Below, one piece after another: positions 18,512 through 26,046 of a stretch of 64,000 nucleotides of DNA. Positions within the stretch are counted from its first letter, which is position 1. Every line of letters starts with the position of its first letter. The notes under the pieces were generated by a model. The model saw only the letters and a program-made list of their open reading frames with translations, was not told the origin of the DNA and did not search any database. This stretch comes from Amycolatopsis bullii. GTDB lineage: Bacteria > Actinomycetota > Actinomycetes > Mycobacteriales > Pseudonocardiaceae. Both the position numbers and the translations under genes were made by a program. The DNA is taken from contig NZ_BNAW01000014.1 in the NCBI RefSeq assembly GCF_014654205.1, positions 62,001-126,000 on the forward strand, read 5' to 3'.

Positions 18512-20433
18512 TTCGCCGCCTCCGTAGCAACGCCGGTGATGATCTCCGAGAACAGGTTCTGCAGCTCTTCGGCCTTGAAGGGCAGGCCGGCGACCTTCGT
18601 GTGCGAGTGGACGTCGACCAGGTACTTGGCCCGCAGCAGCAAAGCGAGCTGGCCGAGGTTCATCTCCGGCACCACGACCTTGTCGTAGCTGCGCAGGATG
18701 TCGCCCAGGTTGGCCGGCAGCGGGTTGAGGTGCCGCAGGTGGGCCTGCGCGATCGGCAGGCCGAGCTTGCGCACGCGCCGGCAGGCCGCGCCGATCGGCC
18801 CGAACGACGAGCCCCAGCCCAGCGCCAGGACGCGCGCCTTGCCGCCGGAGGGATCGTCGACGACGAGGTCGGGGACGTCGATGCCGTCGACCTTCGCCTG
18901 CCGCAGCCGGACCATCTTGTCGTGGTTGTCGGGGTCGTAGGAGATGTGGCCGGTCTTGTCGGCCTTCTCCAGCCCGCCGATGCGGTGCTGCAGCCCCGCG
19001 GTGCCCGGGATCGCCCACGCGCGGGCGAGCGTTTCAGGGTCGCGGACGTACGGCCAGAACTCGCCGGAGTCGTTGTCCGCGTTGGGTTCGGTCGCGAACT
19101 CGACCCGCAGGTCGGGCAGCTCGTCGACGTCCGGGATCAGCCACGGCTCGGAGCCGTTCGCGATCGCGCCGTCCGACAGCAGCAGCACGGGGGTGCGGTA
19201 CTTCAGCGCGATCCGGGTCGCCTCGACGGCCGCGTCGAAACAGTCCGCCGGCGAGAGCGGCGCGATGACCGGGACCGGCGATTCGCCGTTGCGGCCGAAC
19301 ATCGCCTGCAGCAGGTCGGCCTGCTCGGTCTTGGTCGGCAGCCCGGTGGACGGGCCACCGCGCTGGACGTCGATGACGACCAGTGGCAGCTCCACCATCA
19401 CGCCGAGGCCGACGGCTTCGGACTTCAGCGCGACACCGGGGCCGGACGTCGAGGTGACGCCGAGCGCGCCGCCGTAGGACGCGCCGAGCGCAGCGCCGAT
19501 GCCGGCGATCTCGTCTTCGGCCTGGAAGGTGATGATGCCGAAGTTCTTGTGCTTGGACAGCTCGTGGAGGATGTCCGACGCCGGGGTGATCGGGTACGTG
19601 CCGAGCAGGATCTGCAGGCCGGAGCGCTGCCCGGCGGCCACGATCCCGTACGCCAGCGCGGTGTTGCCGGTGATCTGGCGGTAGGTGCCCTGGGTCAGCT
19701 TCGCCGGGGCGACCTGGAACGTCGTCGCGAAGGACTCGGTGGTCTCGCCGTAGTTCCAGCCCGCGCGGAAGGCGAGGATGTTCGCCTCGGCGATGTCCGG
19801 CTTCTTCGCGAACTTCTCGCGCAGGAACCGCTCGGTGCCTTCGGTCGGCCGGTGGTACATCCACGACAGCAGGCCGAGCGCGAACATGTTCTTGCAGCGC
19901 TCGGCGTCCTTCTTGCCGAGGCCGGTCTCGGCGAGCGCGCCCTGGGTCAGGGTCGACATGGCGACCCGGTGCACCTGGTACGGCGCCAGCGTGTCGTCGT
20001 CCAGCGGGTCCGTCGCGTAGCCGACCTTGGTCAGGTTGCGCTTGATGAACTCGTCGGTGTTGAGGATGATCGTGCCGCCGTGCGGGACGTCGCCGAGGTT
20101 CGCCTTGAGCGCGGCCGGGTTCATCGCGACCAGCACGTCCGGCCGGTCGCCGGGGGTGAGGATGTCGTAGTCGGCGAAGTGCACCTGGAAGCTCGAGACG
20201 CCGGGGATGGTGCCCTGTGGCGCGCGGATCTCGGCGGGGAAGTTCGGCATCGTCGACAGGTCGTTGCCGAACGCGGCGGCTTCGGACGTGAAGCGGTCGC
20301 CGGTCAGCTGCATGCCGTCACCGGAGTCGCCCGCGAACCGGATGACCACCCGGTCCAGCTTGCTGACCTCGGTCGGCCTGGTTGCGGCGAGCGAGCCGTG
20401 ACCAGCGCCGTTGCCGTTCGCACTCGTGCTCAT
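18508..20433 (-). CDS. korA: 2-oxoacid:ferredoxin oxidoreductase subunit alpha (gamma-alpha fusion)
   Basis: 641 aa. The N-terminal about 200 residues are the gamma domain (VVIRFAGDSGDGMQLTGDRF), and the rest are the alpha pyrimidine-binding domains with GNTALAYGIVAAGQ, the YPITPASDILHELSKH stretch and TSTSGPGVALKSEA. The fused arrangement is typical of actinobacterial KorA. The ATG at 20433 is preceded by a purine-rich GGGAGAGAGG stretch. It is first in a two-gene operon, and its promoter should lie in 20434-20690, where I saw no confident -10/-35. Confidence 0.93.
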   Translation of the reverse strand: MSTSANGNGAGHGSLAATRPTEVSKLDRVVIRFAGDSGDGMQLTGDRFTSEAAAFGNDLSTMPNFPAEIRAPQGTIPGVSSFQVHFADYDILTPGDRPDVLVAMNPAALKANLGDVPHGGTIILNTDEFIKRNLTKVGYATDPLDDDTLAPYQVHRVAMSTLTQGALAETGLGKKDAERCKNMFALGLLSWMYHRPTEGTERFLREKFAKKPDIAEANILAFRAGWNYGETTESFATTFQVAPAKLTQGTYRQITGNTALAYGIVAAGQRSGLQILLGTYPITPASDILHELSKHKNFGIITFQAEDEIAGIGAALGASYGGALGVTSTSGPGVALKSEAVGLGVMVELPLVVIDVQRGGPSTGLPTKTEQADLLQAMFGRNGESPVPVIAPLSPADCFDAAVEATRIALKYRTPVLLLSDGAIANGSEPWLIPDVDELPDLRVEFATEPNADNDSGEFWPYVRDPETLARAWAIPGTAGLQHRIGGLEKADKTGHISYDPDNHDKMVRLRQAKVDGIDVPDLVVDDPSGGKARVLALGWGSSFGPIGAACRRVRKLGLPIAQAHLRHLNPLPANLGDILRSYDKVVVPEMNLGQLALLLRAKYLVDVHSHTKVAGLPFKAEELQNLFSEIITGVATEAAK

Positions 20434-20690
20434 GGGTCAGGGATTCCCTCTCTCCCGACGGTACGGCTTCCGTTCGCCTGCCGGTGCCGCGGCTGCGTTC
20501 ACCAGGTCTACTCACGAGGTTAGCTCGCCCTCAACACCGATGTTGGCGGTGTCCCGGGTGTTGGACGACCTCTGCGGTGCTCTTCGATGTCCCTTCGCAG
20601 GTCCGCCAGATACCTGTAACTGATGGTAACGGTCAGCTGCTGCGCCGCGCTGTGATGCGCGTCTCGCGAAGGTTAGGCCCCCGGCTTGAG

Positions 20691-21455
20691 TCACGGCCGA
20701 GAACGGATCCGGTCTCGCATCAGGGAAAGTCGTTCGGCGAACTCCGGGGACGCCAGCGAGGCCAGCTGGGGCCCGATTTCGACGTCGACCGCGTCGCGGT
20801 GTTCGGCCAGGCCCGCGGTGGTGCGGAGACTGCGCTTGGTGGCGATCAGCGCTTCGCGCGGCGCGGCCACGGCGGGGTGAGCGAGCTCACGCGCGGCCGC
20901 CAGGAGTTCGTCGTGGCCGCCGTCGACCACGCGCAGCGCCAGCCCGGCGCGGACCGCGGCCTCGGCGTCGAAGGGCTGGCCGAACAAGGTCATGGCGGCG
21001 GCCTGCTGCGGACCGGCCAGCCGCTGCGTCATCCAGGTCATCCCGCCGCCCGGGTGCAGCCCGAGTTCGAGGAACCGGGCGACGAACTTCGCGCGCGGCC
21101 CGGCCAGCCGCACGTCGGCGGCGAGGGCGAGGTTCAGCCCGGCCCCCACGGCCGCGCCCCCGACGGCGGCGATGGTCGGCAGCTCGCACCGCGCCACGGC
21201 GAGGAAGCCTTCGTAGATGGCGCGCAGGCCCATTTCGTCGGCGTTCGCCAGAGCGGCCAGATCGGCACCGGCGCAGAAGGCGGGCGGCGTCCCGGTGACG
21301 ACGACGGCGTGCACCGACTCGTCCCGTTCCGCGGCCTCGACGGCCGCGGCGAGCTGCGCGGAGAGGTCGAGGGTCAGCGCGTTCCGGCTGCCGGGAGCGT
21401 CGACGGTCAGCAGGGCGACGCCGCCGGAGTGCTCGCTGACGATGCGGTCGGTCAT
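20691..21455 (-). CDS. Enoyl-CoA hydratase/isomerase family protein
   Basis: 254 aa crotonase fold. The CoA-binding and oxyanion-hole segments are present: SRNALTLDL near residue 23, PAFCAGADLAAL near 58-69, and AAVGGAAVGAGLNLALAADVRLA near 95-117. At the second catalytic position the sequence reads FLELGLHPGGGMTWMTQRL, where a typical hydratase often has a second Glu; the Glu of FLELGL is candidate acid/base. Its reaction (hydration, isomerisation or another) cannot be fixed. It sits alone between korA and the Lrp gene on the same strand, 45 bases from the latter, so co-transcription with the regulator is possible. Confidence 0.85.
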   Translation of the reverse strand: MTDRIVSEHSGGVALLTVDAPGSRNALTLDLSAQLAAAVEAAERDESVHAVVVTGTPPAFCAGADLAALANADEMGLRAIYEGFLAVARCELPTIAAVGGAAVGAGLNLALAADVRLAGPRAKFVARFLELGLHPGGGMTWMTQRLAGPQQAAAMTLFGQPFDAEAAVRAGLALRVVDGGHDELLAAARELAHPAVAAPREALIATKRSLRTTAGLAEHRDAVDVEIGPQLASLASPEFAERLSLMRDRIRSRP

Positions 21456-21500
21456 GGCCTCAGGGTGGCACGGCCGGGTGGAAACCGGGGGCCGGAGGCC

Positions 21501-21956
21501 TCACTGCTCCGGAGTGGGCGGCCGTTCCAGCAGCCGCGAAAGCACCACGGTCGACACCGTCCGGTCCACAATCTCCAACCCCCGCAGCCGCTCCAGTGCC
21601 GTCTCCAGGTGGTGGATGTCCGCCGCCCGCAGGTGGACGATCGCGTCCGCCGCGCCCGACACCGTGTACGCCGCCACCACTTCCGGCAACGGTTCCAGCC
21701 GCGCGCGGATCCGGGCCGGCGTGATGTTGCCCTGGCACGTGACCTCGACGAACGCCTCCGTTCCCCAGCCCAGCGCCTCCGGGTCGACCACCGCCGTGAA
21801 GCCCCGCAGGACACCCGTTTCCAGCAGCCGGTCGACGCGCCTCTTCACCGCCGGCGCGGACAGGCCGACCACCTTGCCGATCTCCGCGTAGCTGGAGCGG
21901 GCGTTCGCCACGAGGCACGAAACGATTCGCTGGTCGATGGTGTTCACACGCAACAT
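21501..21956 (-). CDS. Lrp/AsnC family transcriptional regulator
   Basis: 151 aa. It has an N-terminal winged helix-turn-helix (DQRIVSCLVANARSSYAEIGKVVGLSAPAVKRRVDRL, in two halves) and a C-terminal RAM/AsnC ligand-binding domain (GNITPARIRARLEPLPEVVAAYTVSGAADAIVHL). It is divergent from the dimethylargininase-like gene, with start codons 65 bases apart and a palindrome between them. Lrp-type regulators commonly control the amino-acid gene beside them, so control of arginine/methylarginine use is likely but inferred. Confidence 0.92.
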   Translation of the reverse strand: MLRVNTIDQRIVSCLVANARSSYAEIGKVVGLSAPAVKRRVDRLLETGVLRGFTAVVDPEALGWGTEAFVEVTCQGNITPARIRARLEPLPEVVAAYTVSGAADAIVHLRAADIHHLETALERLRGLEIVDRTVSTVVLSRLLERPPTPEQ

Positions 21957-21959
21957 CTA

Positions 21960-21971
21960 GCACAGTTGTGC
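21960..21971. promoter_or_regulatory. Palindrome in the lrp/ddaH divergent promoter
   Basis: GCACAGTTGTGC, 5-bp arms around two bases, lies three bases before the lrp-type ATG in an AT-rich patch that stands out from its surroundings. It is a candidate operator for the Lrp-type regulator and could couple autoregulation with control of the divergent gene. Evidence is position and symmetry only. Confidence 0.5.
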
Positions 21972-22021
21972 GCAGCGAACAGCGATTGATTGCGATATTA
22001 GGCGCACCTTACCCTGCAATC

Positions 22022-22858
22022 ATGCAGGCGATGCGCGTACCGACCACTCGTCGATACCTCATGTGCCCGCCGCGCTTCTTCGCGGTGGACTACGTGATCA
22101 ACCCCTGGATGGACCCGACCCAGCCGGTCAGCGCCGACGTCGCCGTCGCGCAGTGGACCGAGCTGCGCGACACCTACCGCCGCCTCGGCCACACCGTCGA
22201 GGAGATCGAGCCCCAGCCCGGCCTGCCCGACATGGTCTTCGCGGCGAATTCCGGCACCGTCGTCGACGGCCGCGTGCTCGGGTCGCGGTTCCGCGCCCCG
22301 CAGCGCGCCGCGGAGGCCGAGCACTTCCGCCGCTGGTTCGTCGAACACGGCTATCGCGACATCACCATGCCGGAGAAGATCAACGAGGCCGAGGGCGACT
22401 TCGCCTGGACCGGCACCCTGCTGCTCGCCGGCACCGGCTTCCGCACCGACCCCGCCGCACACGCCGAGGCTCAGGAAGTCCTCGGCGTCCCGGTCGTCTC
22501 GCTGCAGCTGGTCGACCCGCGCTACTACCACCTCGACACCGCGCTGTTCGTGCTCGCCGAGGCGACCGACACGACCCGCGCCCAAATCGTTTACTACCCG
22601 GAGGCCTTCTCGGCCGGTTCGCGCCGGGTGCTCGAGCGGGTGTTCCCGGACGCGGTGCTCGCCACCAGCGAAGACGCCGAGTGCTTCGGCCTCAACGGCG
22701 TGTCCGACGGCCGCAACGTCGTCCTCCCCGTCGAGGCCACCCGACTGGGTGAACTTCTCGCCGCCCGCGGATACGAACCCGTCTACGTCGACATCTCTGA
22801 GCTGCGGAAAGCCGGCGGCGGCCCGAAGTGCTGCACGCTGGAAATCCGCAAGGGCTGA
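22022..22858 (+). CDS. ddaH: Dimethylarginine dimethylaminohydrolase / amidinotransferase family
   Basis: 278 aa from ATG 22022 (an in-frame ATG at 22031 is equally possible; upstream codons are non-family). The fold is the pentein fold of DDAH, which hydrolyses methylarginines to citrulline. Recognisable parts are MCPPRFFAVDYVINPWM at the start, the PDMVFAANSGTVVDGR strand, EAEGDFAWTG, the HLDTALFVL segment with the catalytic His, and GGGPKCCTLEIRKG at the end with the nucleophilic Cys. In actinomycetes this protein often pairs with ornithine aminotransferase; none is next to it here. Divergent from the Lrp/AsnC gene that probably regulates it. Confidence 0.85.
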   Translation: MQAMRVPTTRRYLMCPPRFFAVDYVINPWMDPTQPVSADVAVAQWTELRDTYRRLGHTVEEIEPQPGLPDMVFAANSGTVVDGRVLGSRFRAPQRAAEAEHFRRWFVEHGYRDITMPEKINEAEGDFAWTGTLLLAGTGFRTDPAAHAEAQEVLGVPVVSLQLVDPRYYHLDTALFVLAEATDTTRAQIVYYPEAFSAGSRRVLERVFPDAVLATSEDAECFGLNGVSDGRNVVLPVEATRLGELLAARGYEPVYVDISELRKAGGGPKCCTLEIRKG

Positions 22859-22889
22859 ATAACGGCAAAAAGCTGTAACTCCCCCGTTT

Positions 22890-22934
22890 GCCACCGCGAT
22901 TAATCGAAGTAACAAATCGACTACTCGCGGTGGC
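22890..22934. other. Inverted repeat after ddaH, before the deacetylase gene
   Basis: Ten-base arms GCCACCGCGA (22890-22899) and TCGCGGTGGC (22925-22934) flank a 25-base AT-rich loop. It lies 32 bases after the ddaH stop and ends just before the deacetylase start. It could be a terminator for ddaH or a regulatory site for the next gene; sequence alone does not decide. Confidence 0.45.
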
Positions 22935-22939
22935 AGGCG

Positions 22940-23599
22940 GTGGGAGTGGTGACGGTGATCCTGGCCGTGCACGGGGTGGGCCGGCCGGCCCGCCAGCTCG
23001 ACCCCGGTGAAGACGAGCGCTGGCTGACCGTCGAGCAGTTCGAGCGCGTCCTCGACGCCGTCGCGGACCGCGAAGACGTCCGGCTCACCTTCGACGACGG
23101 CAACGAATCCGACGTCGAGGTCGTCCTGCCGCGGCTCGCCGACCGGGGGCTGACGGCGGAGTTCTTCCCCCAGGCCGGCCGGCTCGGGCAGCGCGGCTAC
23201 CTCGACCGCGACGGGCTGCGCGAGCTCGCGCGCGCCGGGATGGAGATCGGCTCGCACGGCTGGGAGCCGCGCGACTGGCGGCGGCTCGACGACCGGCACG
23301 CCGACCGCGAGCTGAAGGACGCCCCGAAGCTGCTCGGCGACCTGTGCGGCCGGCCGGTGCGGCGCTATTCGCTGCCGTTCGGTGCGTACGACCGGCGCGT
23401 GCTGGCGCGGCTGCGGCAGGCGGGCGCGACCCGCGTGTACTCGAGCGACGGCGGCGCGGCCCGCCGCGACGGCTGGCTCCAGGCGCGCACCGAAGTCCCG
23501 CACGACCTCGACGGCGACTGGCTCGACGGCGTCCTCGCCGGCTCCCGGCGGCGGGCCGGGCGGTGGCCGAACCGCCTGTTCCGCCGCACTGCCCGCTGA
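22940..23599 (+). CDS. NodB-type polysaccharide deacetylase
   Basis: 219 aa from GTG at 22940; further in-frame GTGs at 22946, 22949 and 22955 are possible, the last with GGGAG eight bases upstream. Carbohydrate esterase family 4 removes N- or O-acetyl groups using a metal held by an Asp-His-His triad. Motif 1 is LTFDDGNESD (residues about 53-62), motif 2 is GSHGWEPRDW and a later motif is SLPFGAYDRR. The second His of the usual H-S-x4-H is not evident (Trp-Glu-Pro-Arg-Asp instead), so metal binding may differ. There is no signal peptide, so it appears cytoplasmic, unlike most chitin deacetylases. Confidence 0.8.
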   Translation: MGVVTVILAVHGVGRPARQLDPGEDERWLTVEQFERVLDAVADREDVRLTFDDGNESDVEVVLPRLADRGLTAEFFPQAGRLGQRGYLDRDGLRELARAGMEIGSHGWEPRDWRRLDDRHADRELKDAPKLLGDLCGRPVRRYSLPFGAYDRRVLARLRQAGATRVYSSDGGAARRDGWLQARTEVPHDLDGDWLDGVLAGSRRRAGRWPNRLFRRTAR

Positions 23600-23604
23600 A
23601 CCCT

Positions 23605-23646
23605 CGTGAGTGGTAAGGCGGTTTCTGACCCGCCTTACCACTCACG
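23605..23646. terminator. Hairpin terminator after the deacetylase gene
   Basis: Perfect 17-bp arms (CGTGAGTGGTAAGGCGG and its complement) around an 8-base loop begin six bases after the stop codon. No U-tract. Confidence 0.82.
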
Positions 23647-23809
23647 ACCCCTGGGCGAGCGGCGGTCGTTCCGGTCACCGGCACACGGGCTGCGGGCTCC
23701 CGCGCCGGTGAGCAGCCTTTTCGTCACTTTCGGCCACCTGATGGGAAATTCCCGGACCCGGAGGTCTTGAACGCGCCCGTGCCGGGGTGCATCCTGGTGC
23801 CCCGCCGCC

Positions 23810-23828
23810 GTAAGGAAAGTTTCCTAAC
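23810..23828. promoter_or_regulatory. Palindromic operator candidate upstream of the chitosanase gene
   Basis: GTAAGGAAAGTTTCCTAAC: AGGAAA and TTTCCT arms around a central G, extended by further pairing bases with one mismatch. It ends 17 bases before the start codon, so a bound protein would block transcription or initiation. Palindromes of this AGGAAA/TTTCCT kind are known before secreted glycoside hydrolase genes of actinomycetes, including the operator of the ROK-family repressor CsnR upstream of Streptomyces chitosanase; that link is from memory and not checked. Confidence 0.65.
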
Positions 23829-23845
23829 TAAAGGGAGCCCCAGGA

Positions 23846-24541
23846 ATGCGGAAACTGATCCTGCTCGCGACGCTCGCGCTGGCCGCGGCCGCGATGCCGT
23901 CGGCCCTCGCGTCGGCGGCGCCCGCCCCGGCCGCCTCGCCCGCCACCGTCGAAGCCGCCCCGACCGCGGCCCAGCTGCTCGCGAAAACCAGCGGCTGCAA
24001 GCAGATCTCGAACGGCAAGTACAAGACCGACGAAGACGCCTCGAGCAAGACGGTCGCCGTCTGCGACGCCAACGGTGCCGTTTTCTGGAAAGCCGACATG
24101 GACATCGACTGCGACGGCCAGCGCACCTCGCAGTGCAACGAGAACACCGACTGCTGCTTCCAGGACGACACCGCGTTCCACCAGTCCGACGGCAAGCCGC
24201 TCAACGCCGCGAAGCTGCCCTACATCGTCGTCCCGAGCTCCAGCAGCATCTGGAAGTACTCCTCCTCCGGGCTCAAGGGCGGCGGCTCCTGCGCGGTGAT
24301 CTACAACGGCAAGGTCGAGTACGCCGTCATCGGCGACACCGGCCCCTCGCAGATCATCGGCGAAGCCTCCTACGCGACGGCGAAGGACCTCGGCATCAAC
24401 CCCGACCCGTCCAACGGCGGCACCGACTCCGGCGTCACCTACATCTGCTTCAAGAACTCGACCGTCTCGCCGATCGAGAACCACGCCAACGCGGTGAGCA
24501 AGGGCCAAAGCCTCGCCACCACGTTCGTGAACAACAACTGA
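23846..24541 (+). CDS. Secreted GH75-family chitosanase
   Basis: 231 aa. It has a Sec signal peptide (MRKLILLATLALAAAAMPSA, cleavage near residue 26), then an Ala/Pro-rich stretch and the GH75 domain from about 45. Family blocks are visible: FWKADMDIDCDG, QDDTAFHQSDGKPLNA, PYIVVPSS, the central AVIGDTGPSQIIGEAS and the Gly-Thr-rich C-terminal segment. Several Cys are consistent with an extracellular enzyme. GH75 enzymes cut chitosan endolytically. A NodB-type deacetylase lies immediately upstream, but that one lacks a signal, so joint chitin breakdown is not obvious. GGGAGCCCC upstream serves as ribosome-binding site. Confidence 0.88.
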   Translation: MRKLILLATLALAAAAMPSALASAAPAPAASPATVEAAPTAAQLLAKTSGCKQISNGKYKTDEDASSKTVAVCDANGAVFWKADMDIDCDGQRTSQCNENTDCCFQDDTAFHQSDGKPLNAAKLPYIVVPSSSSIWKYSSSGLKGGGSCAVIYNGKVEYAVIGDTGPSQIIGEASYATAKDLGINPDPSNGGTDSGVTYICFKNSTVSPIENHANAVSKGQSLATTFVNNN

Positions 24542-24555
24542 CACCTATTCACGAC

Positions 24556-24596
24556 CCGGCGGCGAATCGTGGTCGACGGCCACGGTTCGCCGCCGG
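24556..24596 (+). terminator. Hairpin terminator after the chitosanase gene
   Basis: A 17-bp stem with one G-U (CCGGCGGCGAATCGTGG pairing with CCACGGTTCGCCGCCGG), 7-base loop, starting 14 bases after the stop. It separates the chitosanase from the polysaccharide cluster. Confidence 0.8.
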
Positions 24597-24599
24597 ATC

Positions 24600-24650
24600 G
24601 AGACGCAATTCTCACCCGGATCCCTTGCGTCTCACCGCAGTCTCACGCCT
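24600..24650. promoter_or_regulatory. Inverted repeat and repeated TCTCAC motifs upstream of the cluster
   Basis: A 9-bp inverted repeat (GAGACGCAA at 24600-24608, TTGCGTCTC at 24625-24633) is embedded in three copies of TCTCAC (about 24610, 24631 and 24643). It lies 86-136 bases before the first polysaccharide gene, where its promoter is expected. It is a candidate operator; no -10/-35 was recognised with confidence. Confidence 0.35.
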
Positions 24651-24735
24651 TCCCCCGTCCGCCGCAGTCGCGGTAACGATCCAGGGGCGCCCGCCGACCA
24701 ACTTGAGGGTCGCGCGGAATAGCGGAGGTTTTGGC

Positions 24736-26046
24736 GTGAAGATCAGTGTCTTCGGGCTCGGTTACGTCGGCTGTGTCTCCGCCGCGTGCCTGGCGGGGCA
24801 GGGGCACCGGGTGGTCGGCGTGGACGTCAACCCGGTGAAGATCGACCTCATCACCCAGGGCAACGCCCCGGTGGTCGAGGAGCGGATCGGCGAGCTGACC
24901 GCCGAGGTGGTCGCGAGCGGCGCGCTGAGAGCCACGACCGACGTCGCGGAGGCTGTCGCCGACAGCGAGATTTCGCTGGTCTGCGTCGGGACGCCGTCGG
25001 CGCCGAACGGCAGCCTTTCCACGGTCTACCTCGAGCGGGTCGCCGAGGAAATCGGCGAAGCGCTCGCGAAGAAGAGCGAGCGGCACACCGTCGTCTTCCG
25101 CAGCACCATGCTGCCCGGCACCTGCCTCGACCTGCTGGTCCCGATCCTGGAGAAGTCCTCGGGCCGCACCGCCGGGGTCGATTTCGGCGTCGCGGTGAAC
25201 CCGGAGTTCCTGCGCGAGGGCACCAGCGTCCGCGACTTCTTCGACCCGCCGAAGACGGTCATCGGCGAGATCGACCAAGCCAGCGGCGACGCCGTCGCGG
25301 CGTTGTACGAGGGCCTGCCCGGCCCGGTTTTCCGGGTGCCGATCCCGGTCGCGGAAATGACGAAGTACGCCGACAACTCCTTCCACGGCCTGAAGATCGG
25401 CTTCGCGAACGAGCTCGGCGCGATCTGCCGCGCGCTGGGCCTCGACTCGCAGCAGGTGATCGACGTCTTCCTCGCCGACACCAAGCTCAACATCAGCCCC
25501 GCCTACCTCAAGCCCGGGTTCGCCTTCGGCGGCTCGTGCCTGCCGAAGGACCTGCGCGGGCTCGTCTACGCCGCGCACCGCGCCGACGTCAGCGTGCCGA
25601 TCCTGTCGCACGTGCTCGCGTCGAACGACGACCACCTGCAGCGCGCGTTCGACCTGGTCGCGCGCACCGGCAAGCGCAAGGTCGGGCTGTTCGGCCTGTC
25701 GTTCAAGCCGGGCACCGACGACCTGCGGGAGTCGCCGCTGGTCGAGCTGGCCGAGAAGCTGCTCGGCAAGGGCTACGACCTGAAGATCTACGACGCCAAC
25801 GTCAGCCTCTCGCGGCTGATGGGCGCCAACCGCGAGTACATCGAGAGCCGGCTGCCGCACCTCGGCCAGCTGCTCGCCGGGTCCGTCGAAGAAGTCGTGA
25901 ACCACGCCGACGTCCTGCTCGTGGGCACCAAAGACCCGGACGTGCTGGCGGCCCTGCCGCACGGCCGGGAGATCGTCGACCTCGTCCGCCTGCCCGACGC
26001 CGCCGAGCGTCGCCTTGAAGAGGGATATGCCGGCCTTGCCTGGTAA
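24736..26046 (+). CDS. AlgD-type GDP-mannose/UDP-glucose 6-dehydrogenase
   Basis: 436 aa from GTG 24736 with GGAGG upstream. It oxidises a nucleotide sugar to the uronate in two NAD+ steps. The NAD motif GLGYVG is at residues 7-12, the catalytic Cys is at 268 in FAFGGSCLPKDLRG, and the C-terminal domain contains KVGLFGLSFKPGTDDLRESP. Total length and catalytic position agree with P. aeruginosa AlgD (436 aa, Cys268, from memory), as does the block GVDFGVAVNPEFLREGTSV. GDP-mannose is therefore the likelier substrate, UDP-glucose the alternative. It opens the polysaccharide operon and overlaps the next gene by 20 bases. Confidence 0.88.
   Translation: MKISVFGLGYVGCVSAACLAGQGHRVVGVDVNPVKIDLITQGNAPVVEERIGELTAEVVASGALRATTDVAEAVADSEISLVCVGTPSAPNGSLSTVYLERVAEEIGEALAKKSERHTVVFRSTMLPGTCLDLLVPILEKSSGRTAGVDFGVAVNPEFLREGTSVRDFFDPPKTVIGEIDQASGDAVAALYEGLPGPVFRVPIPVAEMTKYADNSFHGLKIGFANELGAICRALGLDSQQVIDVFLADTKLNISPAYLKPGFAFGGSCLPKDLRGLVYAAHRADVSVPILSHVLASNDDHLQRAFDLVARTGKRKVGLFGLSFKPGTDDLRESPLVELAEKLLGKGYDLKIYDANVSLSRLMGANREYIESRLPHLGQLLAGSVEEVVNHADVLLVGTKDPDVLAALPHGREIVDLVRLPDAAERRLEEGYAGLAW

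Noticed and set aside
18502..20523. Plus-strand open frame of about 670 codons opposite korA
   Set aside because: No domain and wrong codon bias; korA on the minus strand has the full family signature.
23605..23646. Possible regulatory or mobile repeat after the deacetylase gene
   Set aside because: One perfect hairpin directly after a stop is best explained as a terminator; no second copy was noticed in the window.
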